From: Ferruginibacter sp. | GTDB lineage: Bacteria > Bacteroidota > Bacteroidia > Chitinophagales > Chitinophagaceae | Length of the DNA: 47,286 bases | Assembly (NCBI GenBank): GCA_025351645.1 | Contig: JANXVN010000141.1 | Location: 1-47,286, forward strand | Direction: 5' to 3' | In this document: piece after piece, positions 25,210-33,307 of the stretch | How the letters are laid out: every line of letters starts with the position of its first letter | Position numbering within the stretch: position 1 is the first letter of the stretch | The notes under the pieces: model-generated | Databases searched by the model: none | The model's input: the letters and a program-made list of their open reading frames with translations, nothing else | What the model was told of the DNA's origin: nothing | Translations under genes and position numbers: made by a program

Positions 25210-26367
25210 ATGAAGCACGCATTACGGTTTAGCCTTGCCATTGCAGCCATCGGCTCAATATTTACATCTTGCAATAACGCAACAACTACCGCCACTACCG
25301 GTAAAGATTCTTCAACTAAAGCCGGCATTACAAAGGTACCCTGGGGAACTGCCGATAACAAAGAAGTATCGCTATTTACCCTCACCAACGACAAGGGCGT
25401 GCAGGTAAAAATTTCCACTTATGGCGGCGCTGTTACTTCATGGGTATCGCCAGATAAAAATGGCAAGCCTTCTAACATTGTGCTGGGCTTCGATAGCCTT
25501 AGTGGCTACCTTGCCAAGCCGCCATATTTTGGTGCGTTGGTAGGCCGTTATGGCAACCGCATTGCCAAAGGAAAATTTTCAATTGATACCGCCCATTATA
25601 CACTAGCAACAAACAACGGGACCAACCATTTACACGGCGGTAACAAAGGTTTTGATAAACAAGTTTGGGATGCAGCCGTAAGCAGTGACAATACGCCAAC
25701 TTTATTGTTAAGCTATGTTAGCAAAGATGGTGAAGAAGGTTACCCCGGCAATTTAAAAGTTAATGTGCGCTACACATTAACTAATGATGATGAACTAAAA
25801 ATTGAGTATAGTGCGGCAACCGATAAGGCCACGCCCATCAACCTTACCAACCATAGTTACTTCAATTTATCGGGCGACCCAACCACAACTATACTTAACC
25901 ATAAATTGATGATTGATGCCGATAATTACACCCCCGTTGATACAACGTTGATACCTACCGGTGAAATAAAAGCGGTAAAGGGTTCTGCATTTGATTTTAC
26001 AACTGCAAAAAAGATTGGCCGCGATATTGGTCAGGTAGCAGGCAATCCCGGTGGCTACGATCATAACTGGGTGCTCAACAAAAAAGATACAAGCTTATCA
26101 AAAGTGGCTGTATTGTCCGATTCTATTTCTGGCCGCACTTTAGAAGTTTACACCACCCAGCCAGGGCTTCAGTTTTATACCGGCAATTTTTTAGATGGTA
26201 CCATAAAAACAAGTGCAGGCCAGCCAATCAATAAAAATGCAGCACTATGTATGGAAACCCAGCACTTTCCAGATTCGCCCAACCAGCCAAAATTTCCAAC
26301 AACTATTTTAAAGCCAGGCCAGCAATACCACTCGTTGACAGTATATAAATTATCGGTGAGTAAATAA
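25210..26367 (+). CDS. Aldose 1-epimerase (galactose mutarotase), lipoprotein
   Basis: A 385-residue mutarotase that speeds the alpha/beta conversion of free aldoses such as galactose or arabinose. The start is the ATG of MKHALRF; the frame is open nine codons upstream without support. A lipoprotein signal ends in 'FTSC' with Cys21 as the lipidated residue, so it is membrane-anchored outside the cytoplasm. The family core includes 'STYGGAVTSWVSPDKNG', 'GRYGNRIAKGKF' and 'NGTNHLHGGNKGFDKQVW', which carries a catalytic-site histidine. 'NLTNHSYFNLSGD' (catalytic His), 'GGYDHNWVL' and the catalytic glutamate in 'METQHFPDSPNQP' follow. An extracytoplasmic mutarotase would act on sugars released by the neighbouring glycosidases before uptake. 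Confidence 0.93.
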   Translation: MKHALRFSLAIAAIGSIFTSCNNATTTATTGKDSSTKAGITKVPWGTADNKEVSLFTLTNDKGVQVKISTYGGAVTSWVSPDKNGKPSNIVLGFDSLSGYLAKPPYFGALVGRYGNRIAKGKFSIDTAHYTLATNNGTNHLHGGNKGFDKQVWDAAVSSDNTPTLLLSYVSKDGEEGYPGNLKVNVRYTLTNDDELKIEYSAATDKATPINLTNHSYFNLSGDPTTTILNHKLMIDADNYTPVDTTLIPTGEIKAVKGSAFDFTTAKKIGRDIGQVAGNPGGYDHNWVLNKKDTSLSKVAVLSDSISGRTLEVYTTQPGLQFYTGNFLDGTIKTSAGQPINKNAALCMETQHFPDSPNQPKFPTTILKPGQQYHSLTVYKLSVSK

Positions 26368-26471
26368 TCGTTTTTAGTGGTTGTTTTTAGTTTTTTGTTG
26401 GTGCTGCAAACAAGTCCAATTTCATTTTAAAGCAGCGCCCGCCAGAATTTTTAATTTTTAATTTTTTTTAC

Positions 26472-26540
26472 GCCGGCCAATACAGCAGCTACGGGGAGCT
26501 CCAAAGGCCCGTCCGAATGGCAGCCGGGCGGACGTCGCAC
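26472..26540 (+). repeat. Dispersed repeat family B, extended variant
   Basis: CGGCCAATACAGCAGCTACG then GGGAGCTCC matches the family start. The usual GCTGCGGTGGC part is replaced by a new GC-rich hairpin, GCCCGTCCG...CGGGCGGAC, and the copy ends with the family's GTCGCAC. It is clearly richer in G+C than its surroundings. Confidence 0.6.
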
Positions 26541-26639
26541 TTATTTACATTGGCTTTTCAAGCATCTTTTATTACACACTCTGGGGTAACTGCTGATGGT
26601 AAAGTGTCCCAAAATTGTAACAATTTAAAATCTTCAAGT

Positions 26640-26680
26640 CTTCAAAGCAGTGTAAATCTCTTTGAAGGCTTTTTTTATTT
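26640..26680 (+). terminator. Rho-independent terminator in the mutarotase-HAD gap
   Basis: CTTCAAAG (26640-26647) and CTTTGAAG (26660-26667) form a perfect 8-bp stem around a 12-nt loop, followed by GCTTTTTTTATTT. Confidence 0.82.
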
Positions 26681-26912
26681 CCATATAAAGCCAATGGAAA
26701 ATGTATTCAGTCCATAAAAATTTGGAGTAATTTTTTTGCTGTAAAATAATTTACTACAAAAATTTCCCCGCAAAATATTGACCTACATACAATCAATTGA
26801 TATTTACAATCAAAACAAGCCAGAATGCTTTTATTTTGCAGTCACCTAAAGTAAATTTTTAAAGAACTGGTTGCATCTAATCCATCAACCAATAACCAAT
26901 AATAAAATATTA

Positions 26913-27569
26913 ATGACAACACTAAACGCAAAAGCATTTTTATTCGACCTAAATGGAACCGTAATAGACGACATGCATTATCATGCCGAAGCCTGGTTTG
27001 ATATTTTAAATAACGACCTGCAAGCAGGCTTAAGCTGGGATGAAGTAAAAGTGCAGATGTACGGCAAAAATGCAGAGCTGCTCATCCGCATTTTTGGCAA
27101 CGATTTTTTTACGAAAGATCGAATGGATGAATTATCAATAGAAAAAGAAAAGCGTTACCAAAAAAGTTACCTGCCCAAGCTGGCATTGATAGATGGCCTG
27201 CAACAATTATTAGACGCCGCAAAAGTAGCCCGCATACCAATGGCAATAGGCTCTGCGGCCATCCCTTATAATATAGATTTTGTGCTGGATAATTTAAACC
27301 TGCGCCAGTACTTTCCGGTAGTAATAAGCGCCGACGATGTAAGCATTAGTAAGCCACATCCCGATACATTTTTAAAGTGCGCCGAAGCATTAGGCATCGA
27401 CCCGAAAGATTGCATCGTTTTTGAAGATGCCCCCAAGGGTGTAGAAAGCGCCCATAACGCAGGTATGCGCACTTTTGTACTAACAACAGCACACCCCAAA
27501 GAAGATTTTGCGCAGTTCGATAATGTTATTGGTTTTGGTAAAGATTATTCGGAGCTGGTGATTGGGTAA
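26913..27569 (+). CDS. HAD-superfamily beta-phosphoglucomutase-like protein
   Basis: A 218-residue HAD subfamily I protein with a four-helix cap between motifs I and II, like beta-phosphoglucomutase and sugar-phosphate phosphatases. The start is the ATG of MTTLNAK. Motif I is 'FDLNGTVIDDMHYH' with nucleophile Asp12. The usual Asp at +2, the general acid/base, is Asn14. Motif II is in 'AIGSAAIPYN', motif III Lys in 'SISKPHPDTFL' and motif IV in 'VFEDAPKGVESAHNAGM'. The D+2 change makes normal mutase or phosphatase chemistry doubtful, although DxN proteins of this kind do occur in Bacteroidota. It lies downstream of the sugar genes behind a terminator, so its link to arabinose use is uncertain. 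Confidence 0.8.
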   Translation: MTTLNAKAFLFDLNGTVIDDMHYHAEAWFDILNNDLQAGLSWDEVKVQMYGKNAELLIRIFGNDFFTKDRMDELSIEKEKRYQKSYLPKLALIDGLQQLLDAAKVARIPMAIGSAAIPYNIDFVLDNLNLRQYFPVVISADDVSISKPHPDTFLKCAEALGIDPKDCIVFEDAPKGVESAHNAGMRTFVLTTAHPKEDFAQFDNVIGFGKDYSELVIG

Positions 27570-27764
27570 GTAAATTAACTTCTGTATTCTTGTGAGTTAA
27601 TTATCAAATAGCTATGTTGATCCATAGCGTAATGCATTCCTGTTCGAAAAGGCCAAAAACTAAAAGCAAAAAACCACAATCAAAAATCATTTATCCTCTT
27701 TAATTTCCACTCATCATAACAGCAGCCACAACACCTTGCCGCTCATCTTAAAAAATTGTTAATC

Positions 27765-27784
27765 CATCATAATTAATTATGATG
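27765..27784. repeat. Perfect 20-bp palindrome upstream of the outer-membrane protein gene
   Basis: CATCATAATTAATTATGATG is fully self-complementary and is followed by CATG and eight T. It lies 53 nt before the outer-membrane protein ATG. It could be an operator for a dimeric regulator or the 3' hairpin of the HAD gene transcript. Confidence 0.6.
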
Positions 27785-27837
27785 CATGTTTTTTTTATAT
27801 TGGTTTGCACTTCAATCAACAACCAAAAACCATTACG

Positions 27838-30270
27838 ATGAAAAAGGCCATCATGTTTGCCCTGGCTTTATTATTGCTTACGGGCTTGCAATCTATGGCG
27901 CAGCAAAGCAGCAAAGTAAACGGATCCGTAACCGACAACAGTAAAAAGCCATTACAAGCAGTTACCGTTTCTCTTTTAAAAAAAACCGATAGTAGCCTTG
28001 TAAAAGCAGCCGTTACTGATAAGGAAGGGGCTTTTGAAATTAGTACAAAAGACACAAGTAAACTGATAATAAGTTATTCTGCCGTAGGCTTTGATACCAA
28101 ATACGGAGAAGCCTTTTTATTAAAGCCCGGCGATAGTTACAACGCTCAAACTATTGCGTTACAAACAGCCGTTAACAAGTTGCAAGGTGTTACCATTACG
28201 GCCAAAAAGCCATTGATAGAAGTGCGTGCAGATAAGACTGTTTTTAATATAGAAGCAAGCATTAACGCCACTGGTAGCAATGCGTATGAGCTGCTGCAAA
28301 AAAGCCCTGGCATGACCATAGACAACAACGACAACATTAATATGAAAGGCAAGACTGGCGTAAAAGTATATGTTGATGGCAAGATGATGCAACTTGATAC
28401 TAAAGACCTGGCCGCCTATTTAAAAAGTATCAACAGTAATGATATTGAGGCCATAGAAATGATAAGCAACCCCAGCGCAAAATATGATGCCAGCGGCAAT
28501 GCGGGCATTGTAAATATCCGTTTAAAAAAGAATAAAAAATTTGGCACCAATGGCAGCGCTAACCTTGGCTTGGTGCAGGGGGTTACACCAAAAGGAAATG
28601 GTTCCGTGGCGTTAAACTACCGGGATAAAAAAGTAAACTTGTTTAGTAATATTGGCGGTAATATTGGCCGTTACGAAAATAACTTAAACCTCTACCGCAT
28701 TCAAAAAGATACCTTATACGACCAGCGCAACCTAAACAGTAACCACGAAAAAAGTGTAAATACAAAAGTTGGCGCTGATTATTTTTTAAATGAAAAACAT
28801 ACAGTAGGTGTAATGGCAACCGGTAATTTTGGCGATAATATTTTAACGAGTGCAAGCGCTACACCTATCTATTATAACCCTACCGGGCAGTTTATAAAAA
28901 AGTTGGAAGCATCTAATAAAGTGCCTGGAAGCCGCACCAATGCTAACTTTAACGTAAACTACCGTTATGCGGATACCAGTGGTACAGAAATAAATTTTGA
29001 TGCAGATTATGGAATTTTCAGAGGCACTGGCCGAAGCTACCAGCCCAACAATTATTATGGCAACAGCAACAATCTTTTATACAGCATCATCAACAGAAAT
29101 TACACGCCAACAGATATAGATATACGCACAGTAAAAATAGATATAGAACAAAAATTAGGAAAAGGCAAATTTGGGTATGGTGGCAAGGCCGCTTATGTAA
29201 CTACTAAAAATACTTTTGATTTTTTTAATGACGACTCAACCGGGCTACCGATAAAAATTTTAGACAGGAGCAATAAATTCAATTACAAAGAAAAAGTGAA
29301 TGCCCTTTATGTAAATTATCAGCAACAATTAAATGCCAAATGGAGCATACAGGGCGGCTTGCGTATGGAGCAAACAAGCAGCGATGGAAACCTTACAAGA
29401 GAAGATGGGATTGTACAGGCAGATAATAGGGTTAAACGAAATTATACCAATCTTTTTCCGAGCGCAGCCCTTACCTGGAACCTGCATAAAAACCACACGC
29501 TTAACCTTACCTACAGCAGGCGCATAGACCGCCCTACTTACCAGGACCTAAACCCATTTGAAAATAAATTGGATGAGCTGACCTATGAAAAAGGCAACGC
29601 ATTTTTACGCCCGCAATACACCGATAATATTGAGCTAACGCATACTTTTATGGGGCTTATAAATACATCTATTAGTTATAGCCATGTAAAAGATTACGCT
29701 ACCGTGGTAACTGATACTGCAAAAAATGCCACGTTTATACAACAGCAAAATTTAGCTACTCAAAATATTTTTGGTGCTAACATAGGCTCTGCTACGCCAA
29801 TTAATAAATGGTGGAGCGGCTATGCCAATATTTGGTTTAGCTACCAAAAATTTAGTGGTACCATTGGTGGCAAAGCTTTAAAAGTTAATATACCATTGTA
29901 TGGTGCTTACGTTCAGCAAACCTTTATTTTGGGTAAAGATTATACGGCAGAATTAAGTGGCTACTTTAATGGCCCAGGCATTTGGGGCGCCACCTCGAAA
30001 AGCAAGGCGCAAGGCGGGATTGATGTTGGGCTGCAAAAATTATTGCTACATAAAAACATGACCGTAAAAATTTCTGCTACAGATATCCTGCACACCGCAT
30101 CGCCCTGGCGCTCGCTGGCTGATTTTGGCGGCGTTTACATCAGGGGCAGTGGAACTTATGAAAGCCAGACAGGGCGCTTAACTGTAAGCTATCGATTTGG
30201 CAGCAGCCAAATTAAAAGTGCAAGGGATAGAAAAACAGGGCTGGATAGTGAATCTAAAAGGATCAAATAA
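27838..30270 (+). CDS. Outer-membrane beta-barrel protein with carboxypeptidase-like and plug domains
   Basis: An 810-residue TonB-receptor-like protein of the OMP_b-brl_3 type, not SusC. A signal peptide (MKKAIMFALALLLL, cleavage near 'MAQQ') leads into a carboxypeptidase-regulatory-like beta sandwich (about 24-110, 'VNGSVTDNSKKPLQAVTVSL'). A plug-like domain follows (about 130-235, 'LLQKSPGMTIDNNDNINMKG' and 'ISNPSAKYDASGNAGIVNI'). The remainder is an antiparallel beta barrel ending 'GRLTVSYRFGSSQ'. The ATG of MKKAIMF is used; the frame is open eleven codons upstream. No SusD partner or FecR/sigma gene is near. It may import a nutrient or secrete a product; a link to arabinan is suggested only by adjacency. 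A terminator follows. Confidence 0.85.
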   Translation: MKKAIMFALALLLLTGLQSMAQQSSKVNGSVTDNSKKPLQAVTVSLLKKTDSSLVKAAVTDKEGAFEISTKDTSKLIISYSAVGFDTKYGEAFLLKPGDSYNAQTIALQTAVNKLQGVTITAKKPLIEVRADKTVFNIEASINATGSNAYELLQKSPGMTIDNNDNINMKGKTGVKVYVDGKMMQLDTKDLAAYLKSINSNDIEAIEMISNPSAKYDASGNAGIVNIRLKKNKKFGTNGSANLGLVQGVTPKGNGSVALNYRDKKVNLFSNIGGNIGRYENNLNLYRIQKDTLYDQRNLNSNHEKSVNTKVGADYFLNEKHTVGVMATGNFGDNILTSASATPIYYNPTGQFIKKLEASNKVPGSRTNANFNVNYRYADTSGTEINFDADYGIFRGTGRSYQPNNYYGNSNNLLYSIINRNYTPTDIDIRTVKIDIEQKLGKGKFGYGGKAAYVTTKNTFDFFNDDSTGLPIKILDRSNKFNYKEKVNALYVNYQQQLNAKWSIQGGLRMEQTSSDGNLTREDGIVQADNRVKRNYTNLFPSAALTWNLHKNHTLNLTYSRRIDRPTYQDLNPFENKLDELTYEKGNAFLRPQYTDNIELTHTFMGLINTSISYSHVKDYATVVTDTAKNATFIQQQNLATQNIFGANIGSATPINKWWSGYANIWFSYQKFSGTIGGKALKVNIPLYGAYVQQTFILGKDYTAELSGYFNGPGIWGATSKSKAQGGIDVGLQKLLLHKNMTVKISATDILHTASPWRSLADFGGVYIRGSGTYESQTGRLTVSYRFGSSQIKSARDRKTGLDSESKRIK

Positions 30271-30321
30271 TTATATCAGTCCGTCAACCTATACAATCAA
30301 TCAAAAAGGCAACCATAAAAA

Positions 30322-30349
30322 TCTCCGTGTTAAATACGGAGGTTTTTTA
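30322..30349 (+). terminator. Rho-independent terminator after the outer-membrane protein gene
   Basis: CTCCGT-GTTAAAT-ACGGAG forms a 6-bp stem followed by GTTTTTT, 52 nt after the stop codon. Confidence 0.8.
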
Positions 30350-30417
30350 ATCTTTAAATTATTGTTGCTGGAAAGATAAAATTTTTGAAAGTATTCTAAA
30401 GCCAGCAGGGTATAAGA

Positions 30418-30443
30418 ACCCTCCTTTGGAGGGCAGGGAGGCT
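30418..30443. repeat. Dispersed palindrome family A, single arm
   Basis: ACCCTCCTTTGGAGGGCAGG then GAGGCT is almost identical to the right arm at 23901-23926. It sits between two convergent genes, 7 nt from the stop codon of the minus-strand gene. Confidence 0.8.
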
Positions 30444-30449
30444 AGGGCC

Positions 30450-31289
30450 CTACTTATACTCATATTCAAAATACCCCAATAAAACATTTTCTTTGCTAAA
30501 GCATTTTTCAATTATCCGTAGCCCATCGTTGTATACATATTTCCAGGTGTAGTAATTTCGGTTAACGCCTTCCTCTACGGCTATCATTTGTGTTACCTGG
30601 TTGTTGTTGTTGTATTCAAAAGTAAAGTCTGGCCTTAGCTTACCCATAACCACATTAAATTTTACAATGTCAGTAAGCCTGTCCTTTGCATCATAATAAT
30701 AATAGTAATGCTGCCCATTAGGCGTAGCATTTATCTCATCGGTTACGTTGCCCTGTTCATCCAATATAAAATCAATCAGCGCCGAGTCTTTTTGGTTTTT
30801 TATCCGCAGCATTTGCACGGGTTGTTTTTTATTGTTGTACCGGTACTGATGCTGTTCTTGCAAGGCAGTATTAAAATCATCATCGGTGCTGTGGGAGTTA
30901 GAAATAATGTTTATAATATTTCCTTCGCCATCATACTCATACGTAGAAACGGATACTGTTTCATCTGAGCTATCCCTTGATTGAAGCAGCAGGCCTTTAT
31001 CATTATAATAAGAGGTGAGCAATGATTTGCCTGCAGTGTAGGCACGGGTGTAGGTTTCAATCTTACGATAATCCTTGCTTATTTTCTTCTCACAAAAAAA
31101 ACCTTCGCTGGATGTTTTATCGCCTTCAAAACTATGAACTTCTATGGTTCGTACCTTCAATTCTTTAAGGGCTGCTTTTTCTTGTTGGGCCTGTTTGTTG
31201 CTTACAAGGTCTTTATAATAATATTGCGCCTTGGCAAAAGGTTGTATTGAAGCCAGCAGCACAAAAGCTATCCATATTTTTCTGTTCAT
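30450..31289 (-). CDS. Secreted protein with YD/RHS-like repeats, unknown function
   Basis: I do not recognise a named family. The 279-residue product has a signal peptide (MNRKIWIAFVLLASI, cleavage near 'AKAQ'), then a charged stretch. Several short strands resemble RHS/YD repeats follow: 'YYNDKGLLLQSRDSSDETVS', 'YEYDGEGNIINI', 'YRYNNKKQPVQML', 'LDEQGNVTDEI', 'YYDAKDRLTDIV' and 'FEYNNNNQVTQMI'. Such repeats usually build a beta-rich shell. Here there are only about seven and no toxin domain, so a stand-alone extracytoplasmic beta protein is more likely than a polymorphic toxin. It is convergent with the outer-membrane protein gene and divergent from the DUF3667 gene. Confidence 0.75.
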   Translation of the reverse strand: MNRKIWIAFVLLASIQPFAKAQYYYKDLVSNKQAQQEKAALKELKVRTIEVHSFEGDKTSSEGFFCEKKISKDYRKIETYTRAYTAGKSLLTSYYNDKGLLLQSRDSSDETVSVSTYEYDGEGNIINIISNSHSTDDDFNTALQEQHQYRYNNKKQPVQMLRIKNQKDSALIDFILDEQGNVTDEINATPNGQHYYYYYDAKDRLTDIVKFNVVMGKLRPDFTFEYNNNNQVTQMIAVEEGVNRNYYTWKYVYNDGLRIIEKCFSKENVLLGYFEYEYK

Positions 31290-31402
31290 GTATTAAATTT
31301 TCGGCGTAAAAGTAAGCTAATAATTTTTTTTAATTTTATGCATGTCGATGGCTTGGCAGGTATCCATCTTTTTTTGAGTATTTTTAACAAAATTCTATTG
31401 TA

Positions 31403-32506
31403 GTGAGTCATTTAAAGGAAAGAGAAGAAAAAAATTGCCTCAATTGCAATGCGCAGGTGTTTGGCAAATTTTGCCATATTTGCGGGCAAGAAAATATCCC
31501 TCCAAAAGAATCTGCCTGGCATTTGTTCAATCATTTTTTTCAAGATGTTACCCATTTTGATGGCAAATTCTTTAGCACCCTTAAACTGCTAATTACCAGG
31601 CCAGGCTTTCTTTCGTCAGAATATGCAAGAGGTAGGCGCATGAATTATCTTAACCCGATAAGGATGTACGTTTTTACTTCCGCATTATTTTTTCTTATCT
31701 TTTTTTCTTTTGTGCAAAAAGATCAAGAAGGCAATGAAACGGAAAGTGATCAATCTGTTAAAAAAATAACACAAAAAGTTAAAGATAACAGGGCTACGTG
31801 GATACAAACAGTGGCATTAATAAAAGACTCCGCAAAAGCGGCACCCATTAAAAAACAAATTAAGCAGGCCGACGATGACCTGGCAATGCTGCAAAAAGAC
31901 GCTACTGCAGTTGATAAAGTACAAAGTATCAGTGCCAGGGATATCGTTTTACAAAGTTCTAATAAGTACACTGCCATAGAGCAGTACGATTCAGCACAAA
32001 ATTCTTTAAAGGATGATAAGAAAGACAGTTGGGTAGAACAAAAGATAGAACGAAAATTAATTGTGGCAAGAAAAAAATACGGCGACAATAACGCTGTACA
32101 AAATGCTTTGATGCATAAATTCAAGCATAGCTTTCCGCAGATACTATTTTTATCTTTACCCTTATTTGCATTGGCCTTAAAACTGTTGTACATCAGGCGG
32201 AAGGAATTTTATTACGCCAACCACTTAATATTTGGTATCCATTTATATTGTGCCATTTTTATTTTACTCTTAATATATTTTGGCATTAATGCAGTTAATG
32301 ATCAATTGCATTGGGCCATATACGACTGGCTAGGCGGGCTTTTTATTGTCGGCATGTTTTTTTACGAATACAAGGCCATCCGTAATTTTTATCAACAGCG
32401 CCGGTTTAAAACTATCCTAAAATATTTTTTACTCAATATTATACTATTTATAATTACTATCTTTTTAGTAGTAGGCATGCTGGTTTTCACAGCCTTTAAA
32501 ATTTAA
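31403..32506 (+). CDS. DUF3667 membrane protein with zinc ribbon
   Basis: A 367-residue protein common in Bacteroidota, function unknown. It starts at a GTG (encoding MSHLKEREEK). A four-cysteine zinc ribbon follows at Cys12, Cys15, Cys24 and Cys27 ('CLNCNAQVFGKFCHICG'). The family signature comes next: 'HFFQDVTHFDGKFFSTLKLLITRPGFLS' in parts, with 'YARGRRMNYLNPIRMYVF' leading into the first membrane helix (about 88-103). A charged soluble loop of about 145 residues, probably coiled coil, is followed by four helices to the C-terminus. The start codon of mazG comes only 4 nt after the stop, and the kinase gene follows mazG closely, so the three are probably one transcript. Confidence 0.83.
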   Translation: MSHLKEREEKNCLNCNAQVFGKFCHICGQENIPPKESAWHLFNHFFQDVTHFDGKFFSTLKLLITRPGFLSSEYARGRRMNYLNPIRMYVFTSALFFLIFFSFVQKDQEGNETESDQSVKKITQKVKDNRATWIQTVALIKDSAKAAPIKKQIKQADDDLAMLQKDATAVDKVQSISARDIVLQSSNKYTAIEQYDSAQNSLKDDKKDSWVEQKIERKLIVARKKYGDNNAVQNALMHKFKHSFPQILFLSLPLFALALKLLYIRRKEFYYANHLIFGIHLYCAIFILLLIYFGINAVNDQLHWAIYDWLGGLFIVGMFFYEYKAIRNFYQQRRFKTILKYFLLNIILFIITIFLVVGMLVFTAFKI

Positions 32507-32510
32507 TATT

Positions 32511-33272
32511 ATGCAGCACAGTACCGCCTTTGAGCGTTTAGTTACCATTATGGAGGAACTTAGGGAAAAATGCCCGTGGGATAAAAAGCAAACCATACAA
32601 ACCCTTCGCCAGTTAACTATCGAAGAAACTTATGAGCTTACGGATGCCATCACTAATAATGATTGGAAAGGCATAAAAGAAGAACTCGGCGATGTTTTAT
32701 TGCACATTGTTTTTTATGCGAAGATTGGGGCTGAACAAAATAAGTTTACGCTGGATGAAGTAATTAATGGCGTTTGCGAAAAGTTAATTTTTAGGCATCC
32801 GCATATTTACGGTGATGTAGTTGTAAAAGATGAGGAAGAAGTAAAACGGAATTGGGAGCAATTAAAGTTAAAAGAAGGAAAAACATCTGTTTTAAGCGGC
32901 GTGCCTAAAAGTTTGCCGGCCACCGTTAAAGCAATGCGCCTGCAAGAAAAAGCTAAGCAAGTTGGCTTTGAATGGGAAACAAAAGAGCAGGTTTGGGATA
33001 AGGTAGAAGAAGAAAAAGCAGAACTTTTTGAAGCCATCGCATCTGGCAATAAAGAGCATATGGAAGATGAATTGGGAGATGTTTTTTTCTCATTGATAAA
33101 CTTTGCAAGGTTTTTGCAGTTAGATGCGGAAAATGCATTGGAACGCACCAATAAAAAATTTATAGATAGGTTTACCAAGATGGAAAAAGAGGCAACCAGC
33201 ACTGGCAAGCAGTTGCAGGATATGACATTGGAAGAAATGGATGCTATCTGGAACAAGATAAAAAAACAATAA
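32511..33272 (+). CDS. mazG: Nucleoside triphosphate pyrophosphohydrolase MazG
   Basis: A 253-residue all-alpha NTP pyrophosphatase that hydrolyses NTPs or dNTPs to the monophosphate and pyrophosphate, cleaning damaged nucleotides from the pool. Two tandem MazG domains are visible. The first has 'CPWDKKQTIQTLRQLTIEETYEL' in parts and the metal-binding 'EELGDVLLHIVFYAKIG'. The second has 'VGFEWETKEQVWDKVEEEKAEL' in parts and 'EDELGDVFFSLINFARF'. The Glu/Asp metal ligands are present in both. Length matches E. coli MazG (263). It lies between DUF3667 and the large kinase with short gaps on both sides. Confidence 0.95.
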   Translation: MQHSTAFERLVTIMEELREKCPWDKKQTIQTLRQLTIEETYELTDAITNNDWKGIKEELGDVLLHIVFYAKIGAEQNKFTLDEVINGVCEKLIFRHPHIYGDVVVKDEEEVKRNWEQLKLKEGKTSVLSGVPKSLPATVKAMRLQEKAKQVGFEWETKEQVWDKVEEEKAELFEAIASGNKEHMEDELGDVFFSLINFARFLQLDAENALERTNKKFIDRFTKMEKEATSTGKQLQDMTLEEMDAIWNKIKKQ

Positions 33273-33307
33273 TCTTATACACGCTGCCATCAGCAAATAA
33301 ATTTTAC

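Larger units (their letters stand above)
26368..26912. other. Gap between mutarotase and HAD genes
   Basis: 545 nt without a convincing protein gene. It contains a family-B repeat (26472-26540), an AT-rich segment and a clear rho-independent terminator (26640-26680) that lies about 270 nt after the mutarotase stop. The terminator may end the mutarotase transcript or a small RNA from this gap. The last 230 nt hold AT-rich sequence that probably includes the HAD promoter. Confidence 0.65.

Noticed and set aside
26517..26717. Open frame of 66 codons between mutarotase and HAD genes
   Set aside because: It starts inside a family-B repeat, crosses the terminator hairpin at 26640-26680, and has no protein-like pattern.
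27838..30270. Outer-membrane protein as SusC
   Set aside because: Its length (810 residues) and plug/barrel pattern fit the OMP_b-brl_3 type, and no SusD lies next to it.
30450..31289. YD-like protein as a polymorphic toxin
   Set aside because: Only about seven weak repeats, no core RHS motif, no C-terminal toxin domain and no immunity gene nearby.
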